Source: an uncultured Bacteroidota bacterium
GTDB taxonomy: Bacteria; Bacteroidota; Bacteroidia; Bacteroidales; P3
Assembly: GCA_902776365.1 (NCBI GenBank)
Contig: CACYPU010000010.1
Coordinates: 25,034 to 89,033, forward strand
Length of the DNA: 64,000 nt
Reading direction: 5' to 3'
Positions 24,545-33,900 of the stretch are shown piece after piece. How positions within the stretch are numbered: the first letter of the stretch is position 1; every line of letters starts with the position of its first letter. Made by a program: the position numbers and the translations under genes. Below the pieces are notes generated by a model that saw only the letters and a program-made list of their open reading frames with translations, was not told where the DNA came from and did no database searches.

Positions 24545-26367
24545 TACTTTACTTTCAAGATGTTATAACGTTTGCGGGCCTGCTCGACGTAGAGGGAGGT
24601 GGGGTGGTCGACGAGGAGTTTCTCGTAGCACTCGAGGGCCTTGGCGGGGTTGTCGAGGTGGTCCTCATTGAGTTGTGCCATGAGAAAGAGGGCATCGTCG
24701 GCCGTGATATCGGTGGGATAGAAGTCCACCAGGCGCTGCAGGAGGGAATCGGCCTCGACATAACGTGCTTGTTTCATGCGTATTTGTGCCTTACGCATAA
24801 GTATCTCGTCGAAGAGCGGATGGGAGAGCATCTGTCGCGCCACGTGGTCGAAGGCATCCCAAGCGGAATCGAGCTGGTTGCGATAGAGCAGCAGGTCGGC
24901 GTCGGCAAAGAGCGACAGCATGGTATAGGTGCTGTCATCTTCCATGTTATCAGAGATTAAGAGCGACAGCTCCATGGCGTCGTTGGCGATGAGTTTAGAG
25001 GTGGAAGCCCTGAGGACCTTGAGTTGTGAGTTGGCCCAATCGAAGTCGTGGTTGAAGTAGGAGAGGCGGGCATTTTTCAGTTTGGCTTGTGCGCCAAGGA
25101 TATCGTTTTTGTGCTCTTTCTCGACCTGCATGTAAAGCAACGAGGCGTCCCAGACAGAGCCAGCGAAGAGCAATATATCGCCCAGATCGAGTTTCACCTC
25201 GCCGCAGACATTGGCTTTAAGGCGCGGAATCTCAAGCACATCGTCGAGCATGCTGACAGCGGGCTGGGGTTCGTTGACGTAGTATGCCATCAATTGGGCG
25301 TAGTTGCGCATGAGCGGCACGGTACGCTCGTTTTTGCCCAGCTCGGCGATGGCAGCCTCGTATTTCTGCCGGAGCGAGGCCAGGCTGTCGGCATCGATGG
25401 CGTAGTGGTGGTTGATACGGGCGAAGTCAACCTTGAGCTCCCCTACCCTGCTGTCGAAATAATAGGGGTTCTCCTGTCCTTTGCGCTGTAGGTAACGATA
25501 GGCCTCGGAGGCCACATCATAGTCCTCATTTTCAAAGGCTATGGCCGCCACACGGAACACCTGCTCGCCCCCTTTGTCGGGGAAACGGGCATCGACGGCT
25601 TCGGCCTGCACCAACGAGAACTGGAAGTCCTTCTGCTGGATGGCGAACCATATCATCATCTCCAGATAGAGCTGATTGTCAGGATGTTCGCGCACTCGGT
25701 CGACCAATGCCTGCCGGATGCCGTCGGCGAGACGGTTGTCGGGAGCCTCGAGCATGGCTTTCTGCATGTTAAGCTGCACGGAAGCTTTCATACCCGGTTG
25801 TTTGTCGAGGAGGTTGAAATACTCGTGTGTCATAGCCTGATAGTCGCCCATGGTCTGATAAACACCCACCAACTCGGTGAAATAGAGTTGCTGGCTGCGG
25901 GTCTTCTCCCTGGCTTTCAAATAGGTACGTATAGCGTAGTCGTAACGGCCGATATTGATGAAAGCCATGGCGAGATCGGGAACAGGCGCGAGGTCGGAAG
26001 TGATAGACTCAATGGCCTTGTCGAAGCATTTCAGGGCCTTCTTTTCGCTTTCCTGGAGGAGATGGACATTCCCCTGGTCAACATAGAGAGCGAGCTCCTT
26101 GGGGTTGTTTTTCAAGCGTTTCTCCGCCAGTCGCAGAGCGTCCTTATGCTCGCCGAGTTTGAGGTAAGAACTGTAGAGGCGTTGGTAGTAATACTTGTTC
26201 GCATAATTCTTGTAGAGCGACTCGTAGAGCTGTGCAGCCTGCTCGAATTCGCCGTTGTCGTAGTAATAGGCAGCCATCTGTTCCTGCGTCTGCTGTGCAG
26301 CCACGGGAACTATCGGCACGAATGTCGATAGAATACAGAATATCAGTATCTTGCCTATCTTGTTCAT
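24544..26367 (-). CDS. Exported TPR-repeat protein
   Basis: 607 aa with a signal peptide (MNKIGKILIFCILSTFVPIVPVAAQ) followed by a long chain of TPR-like helix pairs. The motifs are NGEFEQAAQLYESLYKN, LKLGEHKDALRLAEKRL, IGRYDYAIRTYLKA, and at the C terminus ARYVEADSLLQRLVDFYP and NPAKALECYEKLLVDHP. Predicted periplasmic or outer-membrane-associated scaffold; specific role unknown. Its start codon lies 3 bp after the T-tract of the terminator that closes the tRNA-Lys unit. rsmA follows with a 1-nt overlap. Confidence 0.85.
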   Translation of the reverse strand: MNKIGKILIFCILSTFVPIVPVAAQQTQEQMAAYYYDNGEFEQAAQLYESLYKNYANKYYYQRLYSSYLKLGEHKDALRLAEKRLKNNPKELALYVDQGNVHLLQESEKKALKCFDKAIESITSDLAPVPDLAMAFINIGRYDYAIRTYLKAREKTRSQQLYFTELVGVYQTMGDYQAMTHEYFNLLDKQPGMKASVQLNMQKAMLEAPDNRLADGIRQALVDRVREHPDNQLYLEMMIWFAIQQKDFQFSLVQAEAVDARFPDKGGEQVFRVAAIAFENEDYDVASEAYRYLQRKGQENPYYFDSRVGELKVDFARINHHYAIDADSLASLRQKYEAAIAELGKNERTVPLMRNYAQLMAYYVNEPQPAVSMLDDVLEIPRLKANVCGEVKLDLGDILLFAGSVWDASLLYMQVEKEHKNDILGAQAKLKNARLSYFNHDFDWANSQLKVLRASTSKLIANDAMELSLLISDNMEDDSTYTMLSLFADADLLLYRNQLDSAWDAFDHVARQMLSHPLFDEILMRKAQIRMKQARYVEADSLLQRLVDFYPTDITADDALFLMAQLNEDHLDNPAKALECYEKLLVDHPTSLYVEQARKRYNILKVK

Positions 26368-26369
26368 AC

Positions 26370-26396
26370 AAAAAAACCGGAAGTCGTTGCTCCGGT
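26370..26396 (-). terminator. Rho-independent terminator of the tRNA-Lys unit
   Basis: Read on the minus strand: ACCGGA, 9-nt loop, TCCGGT, then at least six T. The T-tract is 26370-26375 and the arms are 26376-26381 and 26391-26396. It stands between the second (promoter-distal) tRNA and the start of the TPR gene. Confidence 0.75.
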
Positions 26397-26408
26397 CCTA
26401 GTGTTGGT

Positions 26409-26484
26409 TGGTGACCCAGCTGGGGCTCGAACCCAGGACCCCAACATTAAAAGTGTTGTGCTCTACCTGCTGAGCTACTGAGTC
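26409..26484 (-). tRNA. tRNA-Lys (TTT), CCA encoded
   Basis: On the minus strand it starts GACTCAGTAGCTC and has anticodon loop CTTTTAA (anticodon TTT) in a CAACA/TGTTG stem. The T arm is CTGGG-TTCGAGC-CCCAG and the acceptor end CTGGGTC-A, followed by genomic CCA. The acceptor stem is GACTCAG/CTGGGTC, fully paired with one G-T. Confidence 0.95.
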
Positions 26485-26505
26485 AGTCACTCACCTCATT
26501 TTCGG

Positions 26506-26578
26506 TGACCCAGCTGGGGCTCGAACCCAGGACCCCAACATTAAAAGTGTTGTGCTCTACCTACTGAGCTACTGAGTC
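26506..26578 (-). tRNA. tRNA-Lys (TTT), CCA not encoded
   Basis: Identical to the neighbouring tRNA-Lys except for one base in the D loop (CAGTAGG instead of CAGCAGG); the 3' end is followed by CCG rather than CCA, so CCA must be added after transcription. The two copies are 21 bp apart and likely come from one transcript. Confidence 0.95.
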
Positions 26579-26579
26579 A

Positions 26580-26886
26580 ACAAAAAGCGGTTTTTCCCGC
26601 GATTTGAATTTGCAAAAGTACAACTTTTTTACAAATGGGCAAAATATTTTCTTTTTGAGAAAATTCATTTTAAGATAACACTATGATTTATAAAAAAATA
26701 TAGCATTCCGAAAATAATAGAAACCTAGAAAAAAACAACGCAAAAAGAACAGCTACACCATCACAAATAAGGATTTTTGACCCCACAAAAACAGAAAAAA
26801 GAAAGATTTTTTTTCCATATTAAAATTAAATTGTATATTTGTAGAATCCAAGGAACAACAGAATAAACCATAAAACAATATAAATC
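26580..26886. other. AT-rich intergenic region with promoter-like box
   Basis: About 300 bp without a gene. It should hold the leftward promoter of the tRNA-Lys pair and the rightward promoter of the gene at 26887. A TATATTTG box (26834-26841, TAnnTTTG type) lies 46 nt before that ATG. Otherwise only A/T tracts are seen. Confidence 0.55.
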
Positions 26887-27300
26887 ATGGACTTAACAAT
26901 AAAATTAAAAAAAGGTCTAGGGGATATAGCTTTCGGCATGCCGGTGGAAGAGGTGGTGAACCTGCTGGGAACCGCCGATGAGGTGGAGAATATCGACAAT
27001 GCAGCCGACGAGAGCACTACTGTGCTGAGATACAACGACGAAGGGCTGACGCTGTTCTGCGAAGGTGAGAACCCTACGCTGGCCTGCATCGACATCGCCA
27101 ATGAGGACTGCACATTGTTCGGAGAAAAGGTGTTCGAGCTTGATGAGCGCAGTTTGGTGAACCTGATGGTGAAGAACAACATCACAGAGCAGGACGTCGA
27201 CGAGGAGGACTGGGGCGAGCGCCGCGTGACCTTCAACGAAGGCAATATCGACTTCTACTACGACGAAGGGGAGCTGGTCTCCATCATCCTGGGCGCATGA
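26887..27300 (+). CDS. Small acidic protein of unknown function
   Basis: 137 aa, very acidic (many Asp/Glu), no signal peptide. Not recognised. The opening LKKGLGDIAFGMPVEEVVNLLG resembles the 'SmpA/BamE-like' start found in small proteins that predict a G-x-P-x-x-E-V turn, followed by LRYNDEGLTLFCEGE and two further beta-strand blocks. Its TGA overlaps the ATG of the WbqC-like gene (ATGA), so the two are translationally coupled and may act together. Confidence 0.75.
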   Translation: MDLTIKLKKGLGDIAFGMPVEEVVNLLGTADEVENIDNAADESTTVLRYNDEGLTLFCEGENPTLACIDIANEDCTLFGEKVFELDERSLVNLMVKNNITEQDVDEEDWGERRVTFNEGNIDFYYDEGELVSIILGA

Positions 27301-27902
27301 CGGCAGTTTTCAGCACGGCCTATCTGCCGCCGATTGCATGGGTAGCAACATTGCTGCAACAAACAGGGCCCCTGCTTATCGAAGCCAAGGAGACCTTTCC
27401 AAAGCAGACCTACCGCAACCGCATGGAAATCATGACTGCCGGCGGCGTGAGGACGCTGACTGTACCCGTCATCAAGGAGAATCACTCGCGAACAGAAGAG
27501 GTGGCTATCGACTACAAAGAGCGCTGGAACGTTATCCATCTGCGCACGCTGGCGGCCGCCTACAGTGCATCGCCCTATTTTCTTTATTATAAAGACGATT
27601 TGGAGGCATTGCTGACGCCACACTATGAAAGGTTGATGGATTTGAACGATGCGTTGCTGAAATGGGTGCTGCGGATGCTGAAAACAGAATGCCCACTGCG
27701 GCGGACGGAAGACTATCGGAAGGAGTATGAGCTGGACTTCCGCAACGTTTTCTCGCCGAAAATCCCCTACCCTACCGAGGGCATGGAAAGTTACTATCAG
27801 GTGTTCTCCGACCGGGTGCCCTTCACCCCCAATCTGAGCATCATCGACCTGTTGATGAATCTCGGTCCCGAGGCGACAGATTATCTGAAAAAAATTGTGT
27901 AA
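27297..27902 (+). CDS. WbqC-like family protein
   Basis: 201 aa. The opening FSTAYLPPIAWVATLLQ, then ETFPKQTYRNRMEIMTAGGVRTLTVPV and IDYKERWNVIHLRTLAAAYSASPYFLYYKD are the conserved blocks of the WbqC-like family, found in polysaccharide clusters and, as here, as single genes in Bacteroidota. The biochemical role is not established. The start overlaps the preceding gene by 4 nt. Confidence 0.85.
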   Translation: MTAVFSTAYLPPIAWVATLLQQTGPLLIEAKETFPKQTYRNRMEIMTAGGVRTLTVPVIKENHSRTEEVAIDYKERWNVIHLRTLAAAYSASPYFLYYKDDLEALLTPHYERLMDLNDALLKWVLRMLKTECPLRRTEDYRKEYELDFRNVFSPKIPYPTEGMESYYQVFSDRVPFTPNLSIIDLLMNLGPEATDYLKKIV

Positions 27903-27931
27903 GTATCATAGAACATGGCAAATAAGTCTGT

Positions 27932-27947
27932 TGTTCCACGAGAAACA
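27932..27947. other. parS-like site
   Basis: TGTTCCACGAGAAACA differs from the parS consensus TGTTTCACGTGAAACA at two positions. It lies between the WbqC-like gene and the 3' end of mnmG. Confidence 0.5.
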
Positions 27948-27966
27948 GTAGACTTTTTCACATATT

Positions 27967-29844
27967 CTAACGAGCAAAAGTAAGTAAAAGAACCGAGATA
28001 TCGGCAGGGGAAATGCCACTAATTCGAGAGGCCTGACCGATGGAGACGGGGCGGTAGCGGCTGAGTTTTTCCCGACACTCGTAGCTGAGGGCAGCAAGGG
28101 AGAAATAGTCGAAATCTGACGGCAGGGCTATGTCCTCAAATTTCAGGATACGGTTGGCGACCTCCTGTTCTTTCTCTATATAACGCTGGTATTTTATCTG
28201 GGTCTCCACCTCCTGTTTCACCTCTTCGCGGAGGTCGTCGGGCATGGAAGCGGCTTCATCATTTAAATCCTTGGTCAACGACAACAGCATGTCGAGCGAC
28301 AACTCCGGACGGAGGAGCAGGGAAGAAAGGTGGACACGTTGGCTCAACGGTGCCGACTGATGCTCCTGAAGCCAACTGTTCACCTCTGATGGCACGACAG
28401 AAAGCTGCTCAACAGAGGTCTTCAGGGTTGCCGTGAGGCGCTGCTTCTCCTCCACCCTGCGCATGCGAGCATCTTCGGCGAGGCCGAGGGCGTGGGCGAG
28501 GGGTGTGAGGCGCTGGTCGGCATTGTCCTGCCGCAGCAGGATGCGGTATTCAGCACGGGAAGTGAACATACGGTAAGGCTCGTCGACTCCCTTGGTGACG
28601 AGGTCGTCGATGAGCACTCCGATATAAGCCTGCGAGCGACCGAGAACGAAGGGTGCACGCCCTTGAAGTTTCAAAGCCGCATTGGCACCTGCCATGAACC
28701 CCTGACAGGCAGCCTCCTCATAACCGGTAGTGCCGTTGATTTGACCCGCGAAATAGAGATTCTCCACACGCTTGGTTTCAAGAGTATATACCAACTGCGT
28801 CGGTGGAAAATAGTCGTATTCGATGGCATAGCCAGGCTTAAAAATGGCTGCATGTTCGAACCCCTCGATGGAGTGAAGAGCCTCGAGTTGCACCTCCAAC
28901 GGGAGCGAGGAGGAGAATCCGTTGAGATAGTAGGATTGCGAATGCCATCCTTCTGGCTCGACGAAGAGCTGATGGTGATCCTTGTCTGCGAACCGGTCAA
29001 TCTTGTCCTCGATGGAGGGACAGTAGCGCGGTCCTCGTCCCTGGATGCGGCCTGTGAACATGGGCGACCGGGAGAAACCCGTGCGGAGGATATTGTGGGT
29101 ACGAAGGTTGGTATTAGCGATATAGCAGGGTTTTTGTTCGGTAAGAGGCTTGGTATCAGAGAAGGAGAATTTGGCAGGTTGTTCGTCGCCGGGTTGTATC
29201 TGCAGGCGCGAGAAGTCGATGGTGCGACCGTCGATGCGGACGGGCGTACCCGTTTTCAGGCGCTGTACTTCAAAGCCAAAATCGCACAATTGGTCAGAAA
29301 GCCCTTTGGCCGGAGCCTCCCCTATCCGACCCCCACTCCAGGAGTCTTCTCCGATATAAACCGTTCCGTTGAGGAAGGTGCCGCTGGTGAGCACCACCGC
29401 TCGTGCGGGGATGGTATGTCCCATGCGGGTGACGACACCCGACACCGTCTTGCCGTCGAAAGTGAGGGCAATCACCTCGTCCTGCCAAAGGAAGAGATTG
29501 GGGATGGATTCCAGCACCTGACGCCAGTTGCGAGAGAAAAGCATACGGTCGCACTGCGCCCGGGGGCTCCACATGGCAGGTCCTTTGGAGCGATTGAGCA
29601 TGCGGAATTGGATAGCCGAACGGTCGGTGACGATTCCCGACCATCCGCCAAGAGCGTCAATCTCACGGACGATTTGGCCTTTGGCCACACCGCCCATAGC
29701 TGGATTGCATGACATCTGACAGATATTGTCGAGCATCTGGGTTACCAAGAGCACCTTGGAACCCAGTTTGGCAGCTGCGGCAGCTGCCTCTGCTCCGGCA
29801 TGGCCGGCACCCACTACAACGATATCGTAAGGTTCAAATGTCAT
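27967..29844 (-). CDS. mnmG: tRNA uridine-5-carboxymethylaminomethyl modification enzyme MnmG
   Basis: 625 aa, FAD protein that with MnmE builds cmnm5U at the wobble position of some tRNAs. Seen: FAD motif [41 protein letters not shown], the GidA signature region [11 protein letters not shown], and [16 protein letters not shown]. The C-terminal helical part has [10 protein letters not shown]-type and [15 protein letters not shown] motifs. parS-like sites lie just beyond both ends. mnmG is often close to the origin and to parAB in bacteria. Confidence 0.97.
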   Translation of the reverse strand: MTFEPYDIVVVGAGHAGAEAAAAAAKLGSKVLLVTQMLDNICQMSCNPAMGGVAKGQIVREIDALGGWSGIVTDRSAIQFRMLNRSKGPAMWSPRAQCDRMLFSRNWRQVLESIPNLFLWQDEVIALTFDGKTVSGVVTRMGHTIPARAVVLTSGTFLNGTVYIGEDSWSGGRIGEAPAKGLSDQLCDFGFEVQRLKTGTPVRIDGRTIDFSRLQIQPGDEQPAKFSFSDTKPLTEQKPCYIANTNLRTHNILRTGFSRSPMFTGRIQGRGPRYCPSIEDKIDRFADKDHHQLFVEPEGWHSQSYYLNGFSSSLPLEVQLEALHSIEGFEHAAIFKPGYAIEYDYFPPTQLVYTLETKRVENLYFAGQINGTTGYEEAACQGFMAGANAALKLQGRAPFVLGRSQAYIGVLIDDLVTKGVDEPYRMFTSRAEYRILLRQDNADQRLTPLAHALGLAEDARMRRVEEKQRLTATLKTSVEQLSVVPSEVNSWLQEHQSAPLSQRVHLSSLLLRPELSLDMLLSLTKDLNDEAASMPDDLREEVKQEVETQIKYQRYIEKEQEVANRILKFEDIALPSDFDYFSLAALSYECREKLSRYRPVSIGQASRISGISPADISVLLLTFAR

Positions 29845-29856
29845 ATTCTATGATAT

Positions 29857-30300
29857 TTACGCTATTTGTTCCACGGGAAACATGGTGTTCCACAACGTGA
29901 GAGCCTCTTCTTCTTGGCGGCGCATCTCCGCTGCTTCGGAGTCCGATTTGTCCCCTTGTCCGAGGAGATGGAGCACCCCATGAATGATGACACGATGCAA
30001 CTCATGTTCGAATGGCACTTCAAATTTCTCTGCATTCTCCCCTACCCTATCGACACTAATCATAATATCGCCCGAGATGAGGTCGGCTGCCACATAGTCA
30101 AAAGTGATGATGTCGGTATAAGTGTCATGGTTGAGGTATTGCCGATTGACCCCAAGAAGGTACTCATCGTCGCAAAAGAGATACGAGATGTTTCCCACCC
30201 ACTTTTGGCGACGTTGGACAACTTCGGAGATCCATTTTTTAACTTTTTCTGCCTGTTGGAGCTCGAAATTTATATCTTGGACAGCAAAACGAATAGCCAT
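29857..30300 (-). CDS. ybeY: Endoribonuclease YbeY (rRNA maturation)
   Basis: 147 aa. The UPF0054 signature is recognisable: NHDTYTDIITFDY, GDIMISVDRV, and HRVIIHGVLHLLGQGDKSD. Two of the usual three zinc His residues are present (HGVLH). The third, normally in GYDH, is replaced by GQGDKSD, as I would expect for Bacteroidota, where this position is K/D-rich. It starts 4 bp... upstream of a parS-like site at its 3' end; mnmG follows 12 bp downstream on the same strand. Confidence 0.9.
   Translation of the reverse strand: MAIRFAVQDINFELQQAEKVKKWISEVVQRRQKWVGNISYLFCDDEYLLGVNRQYLNHDTYTDIITFDYVAADLISGDIMISVDRVGENAEKFEVPFEHELHRVIIHGVLHLLGQGDKSDSEAAEMRRQEEEALTLWNTMFPVEQIA
29867..29882. other. parS-like site overlapping the ybeY 3' end
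   Basis: TGTTCCACGGGAAACA, two mismatches to the parS consensus; it encodes part of the YbeY C terminus on the minus strand and stands 22 bp upstream of mnmG. Confidence 0.5.
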
Positions 30301-30431
30301 TGTTTTAACACAACATACTGATTATTAGTTTATTATATTATATTTCGTGTCATTATTCCTCAAAATCCCTGTCTCAAAAACGATGCAGCGGGACAGATGT
30401 GCTACCGACACGACGGAAAACGAGGAATCGG

Positions 30432-30887
30432 TCATACCAGAACGGGAGCAAAACGAGCCTGAAGGATGGCGATGCGCTCGAGTGCATCGGAGGGGTCGAT
30501 ACCAGCCACATCGAATTCGAGTCGCACCTTTCGACCCTCGTCGGAAAAAGTCATTCGGTCGGCGAGCGACTTCATGACGAAGATGCCCTCTCCTTGGGTC
30601 GACTCGCCGGAAGGAAGGTTACCATATTTATGGAAATCGAATCCCCTACCCTCGTCGCTCACCTCGGCACAGATTCCTCCCCGACAGGTGTCGAACACCA
30701 AAGTCACTTTCTTTGATGAATCGGAACCGTTGCCATGAACGATGGCATTCTCCACCGCCTGCATCACAGCTACCGACACAGCGGAATAGTAATTGCCCAC
30801 ATTGTTCTCTTGGCAGAAATGAAACAAACGCTCTTCCACCAGTGGCAGATTAGCAATATCCGACTGTATAACAAACGATTCCGTCAT
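30432..30887 (-). CDS. HATPase-domain protein (anti-sigma factor/serine kinase-like)
   Basis: 151 aa from the ATG at 30887 (MTESFVIQSD). A further in-frame ATG at 30914 lies inside the likely promoter box and is rejected. GHKL ATPase motifs: AVENAIVHGNGS (N box), VSDEGRGFDF (G1), GEGIFVMKSLAD (G2). Single-domain proteins of this type (RsbW/SpoIIAB-like) bind sigma factors or phosphorylate anti-anti-sigma factors. No partner is adjacent; ybeY-mnmG and DUF4175 neighbours look like a conserved housekeeping group. Confidence 0.85.
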   Translation of the reverse strand: MTESFVIQSDIANLPLVEERLFHFCQENNVGNYYSAVSVAVMQAVENAIVHGNGSDSSKKVTLVFDTCRGGICAEVSDEGRGFDFHKYGNLPSGESTQGEGIFVMKSLADRMTFSDEGRKVRLEFDVAGIDPSDALERIAILQARFAPVLV

Positions 30888-30911
30888 ATTACCTATATCC
30901 TTTAACGGATA

Positions 30912-30919
30912 CAAATATA
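30912..30919 (-). promoter_or_regulatory. TAnnTTTG-type promoter box for the HATPase gene
   Basis: Minus-strand TATATTTG, 24 nt before the chosen ATG, with an A/T-rich upstream. No clear -33 TTTG at the ideal distance. Confidence 0.4.
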
Positions 30920-30927
30920 CAAAAAAA

Positions 30928-30960
30928 ATGAAAAATGAAAATTTAAAATTGAAAATTTAG
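30928..30960. repeat. AAATTGA-type heptad repeat, intergenic
   Basis: AAAATGA, AAATTTA, AAATTGA, AAATTTA: 7-nt periodic, same family as 53194-53228, between the DUF4175 3' end and the HATPase gene. Confidence 0.6.
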
Positions 30961-30977
30961 AGGAGTCAACCCTTCAA

Positions 30978-33900
30978 CTACCTGTAAAAGTAGTCGTTAA
31001 CCTTCTCACGATAGTAGGGGGAGAGGGTAGGGGGCACGGTGCGGAGCTGGTCGGAAGCGGACTTGAATTGCTTGTTGTATTTCTCGAGCTCGGCGGGCGA
31101 CGGCTGACTGTAGAGGTCGCCGGCTTCATGGCTCTCGCGACGTTCCTCTTTCTCACGTTGCATCTCGGCCTTCTCATGCTCCAGCAGGCGGGTCATAATC
31201 TGCTGCTGACGCTTGATGGTTTGTTGCGTGATGGTGCGATTCACGAGGTCTGTCTCCGTTTGTTCCATCTGCTGCAATAGTTGGTCTATCTCCCTGGCCA
31301 ACTGTGTGTTGCCAGCATTTCCCTGTTTCAATTCCTGACCATATTCCTGCATCATGCGGCGTATCATCTCCTGCTGTGCAGCCATCTTGGCAAACTCCTC
31401 ACTCATCGACTGTCCTTGGCCAATCTGATGGCGTCCTCCTTGCTTGTTGCCCTGCTTGTCGAGCTGTTTTTTGAGGGCTTCCATCTGCTTGTTGAGCTCC
31501 TCCTGCATCTGCCGCATCGACTTGGGCGACGGCTTACCTTTGCCGGGATTCGAGCATTGCGACTGGCTCTTGCCCTTATTGCGGCACTGGCCACTCTTCT
31601 GCTTCTGGCTGTTCTGGCGCATCTGGTTCTGCATCTGGTCAAGGCTCTCGGCGAGCACCAGTGCCAGGTTGTTCAGTGAGGTCATGCTATACTGCATTGA
31701 CTGAGCGGCTTGCGAGTTTCTGTACGACCCATAGAACGACTGATTCAACTCCAGAAGCCTGTTCAGCGAAGCATTCACATTGTTGTTCACCGAAGCCAGC
31801 TCTTTGGTGATGGCAGAAGCTACATTGAGTTGACGTCTGGCCATAGAACGCAGCGAATCCTCCACATTGCGGAAGTCGTCCTTGATGCGGTTCTGACGGG
31901 TGATAATGGTTTGATATTTGGGGTCTTGAATATATATGGAATTTACAGCTGTTATCAACTCTTCCTGATTGAACGAGAGCTTCACCAGATTTTTCAGCAA
32001 CTGACGCACCTGCTCGGCATCCTCGGCAAGGTCTTCCTGCTCAGCTTCCACCTGAGCCTCAGCCAGTGCCTCGCTCAGTTGTTCCATCTCGTCGGCAGCC
32101 TCTTTCTGCTGCTTGCCAGCCTCTTTGTTCTTGCCTTTCTGCAGGTTTCTCTGAGCCTCCTGTTGGTGCTGCTCCACTTGTTTTTCAAGCTCCTCAGGCA
32201 CCTTGAAATCGGTCGAAGGGTCAAGATTCTTATAATCTTGTTGAATCTGTTTGATATCGTTCTTCAGTTCTTGGAACCGATTGTTCAGTTCCTGCTGTTT
32301 TTGCTGTAACTGCTCGTTATTCTTATCTTTAGCTTGTTCTGTTTCACGCGAAACATTGCGCTGATCCTCGGCCAATTTGTCCATCTTCTGGATGGTTTGT
32401 TCCACCTTTTTCTCGAGTTCCAGACGCTTCATCAGCTCGATATTCTGGTCGAGTTGTTTCTCCAACTCGGCATTGTCAAGTTTCAGTTGTTCAAGCTCTT
32501 GCTGCACTTTCTTCTTGTCGAGCTCCTGCATCATGCGTTCGATTTCCGCCATAGTTTCCTTCATCTTCTCGTCCATCACCTCGTTCATCAGGCGGTCCAA
32601 TTCGCGCTGTTTCTCCATCAGCTGCTCGCTCTGCTCACGATATTTCTGCTCCAGGCGGTTGTTTTCCTGAATCTGCTGTTGCATCTGCTGCATCATCTCG
32701 CGCACCTGCTTCTGTTTCTGTTGAATCTGCTGCAAGTCTTTCTTGTCCTGCCAGTTGAGCTCTTTCTTGTCCACCAGGCGGCGCATCATCTCGTTGATTT
32801 CCTCCTGCATCTTCTGCAACTCGCTCATCTGCGTCTCGGCACTTTCGCGCACCTCGTTGCTGCTGCGTTCGAGTATCTGGTCGAGTTCCTCGGCCGACGG
32901 AATCTTGATTTCGAACACCTGCGAGCGTGCCTTCTTGGGGCCGTGGATGGCGTCGTTGTCGGACACCTCGAAATAATAGGTCAGCTCATCGCCTGGGGCG
33001 AGGGTGAGCTCAGCGGTGTTGAAACTGAAGAAGAACTCCTGCGAGGACTCGCCGTTGAGGGCAATTTTAGCCTCGCTGACGCTGTTTCGCGAGGCGTCGG
33101 AGGAATTCTCCGTCTTGTGCACGAAAACGAGGCTAGAGAAGCCGTAATCATCCTTGATGCGGCCACGGAAGAGTCGGCGGTCAGGGTGCAGTGAATCCAC
33201 CATCTCCTCGACGACAATCATCGGCACCGCATCGGTGATGGCCGAAAGCGAATAGCGAAGCGTGTCGGATGTGGAGTAGCGGCTCGACACACAGAAGGCG
33301 TAGTTAATGGTTTGCATCACACGGCGAGTGATTTCCATGCGGCCCGAAGCGTCGCTCTCCAAGCGCGTGGGCACACTATCCACGAAGAACGCCATCTCCT
33401 GGGCGTCCTGCGTCTGGAAGAGCCATTTCACCACGGTACCCTCGGGCACCGCAGCGTCGCCCAGATTCACCACCGTCTCGGGCATACGTCCCGTGTAGGC
33501 AGGGTAGGAGAGGAGCATGCGGAACGACACCACCGAGGGGTTGGGAAGCATCTCGAGGCGGTACTCGGGCGACGTCACGCCGCCACCCTCCATGCTGAAG
33601 CCCAACGACTGGCGCACCTGCTTGAAGGTGAACGCAAAACGCTCTTTCGAGAGCTTGGTCATCCTGTGGCGACGACCGTCGACGATGATGTTCACCTCGT
33701 TGGGCAGCGCCTCGCCGTCAACCTCGACGGTCAGCTCATAATCGCTTCCAGAAATCACCTGCAAAGAGTCGGTTGTCACAATGAAGCGGAACGGCGCCGG
33801 GCGTTCGTAGACGGTGTTATAGTCGGCGATACGCTTCACCGGCTCGGTAATCACCGACGGAGCCACCAGCAGCAACAGCACTATCACCGCCAGCGGCGGC

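Noticed and set aside
26887-27300. BamE/SmpA homologue
   Set aside because: No lipoprotein signal and strongly acidic; only a short GMPVEEVVNLLG-like turn is similar.
28492-29712. A 406-codon open frame on the plus strand
   Set aside because: Antisense to mnmG, which has all family motifs.
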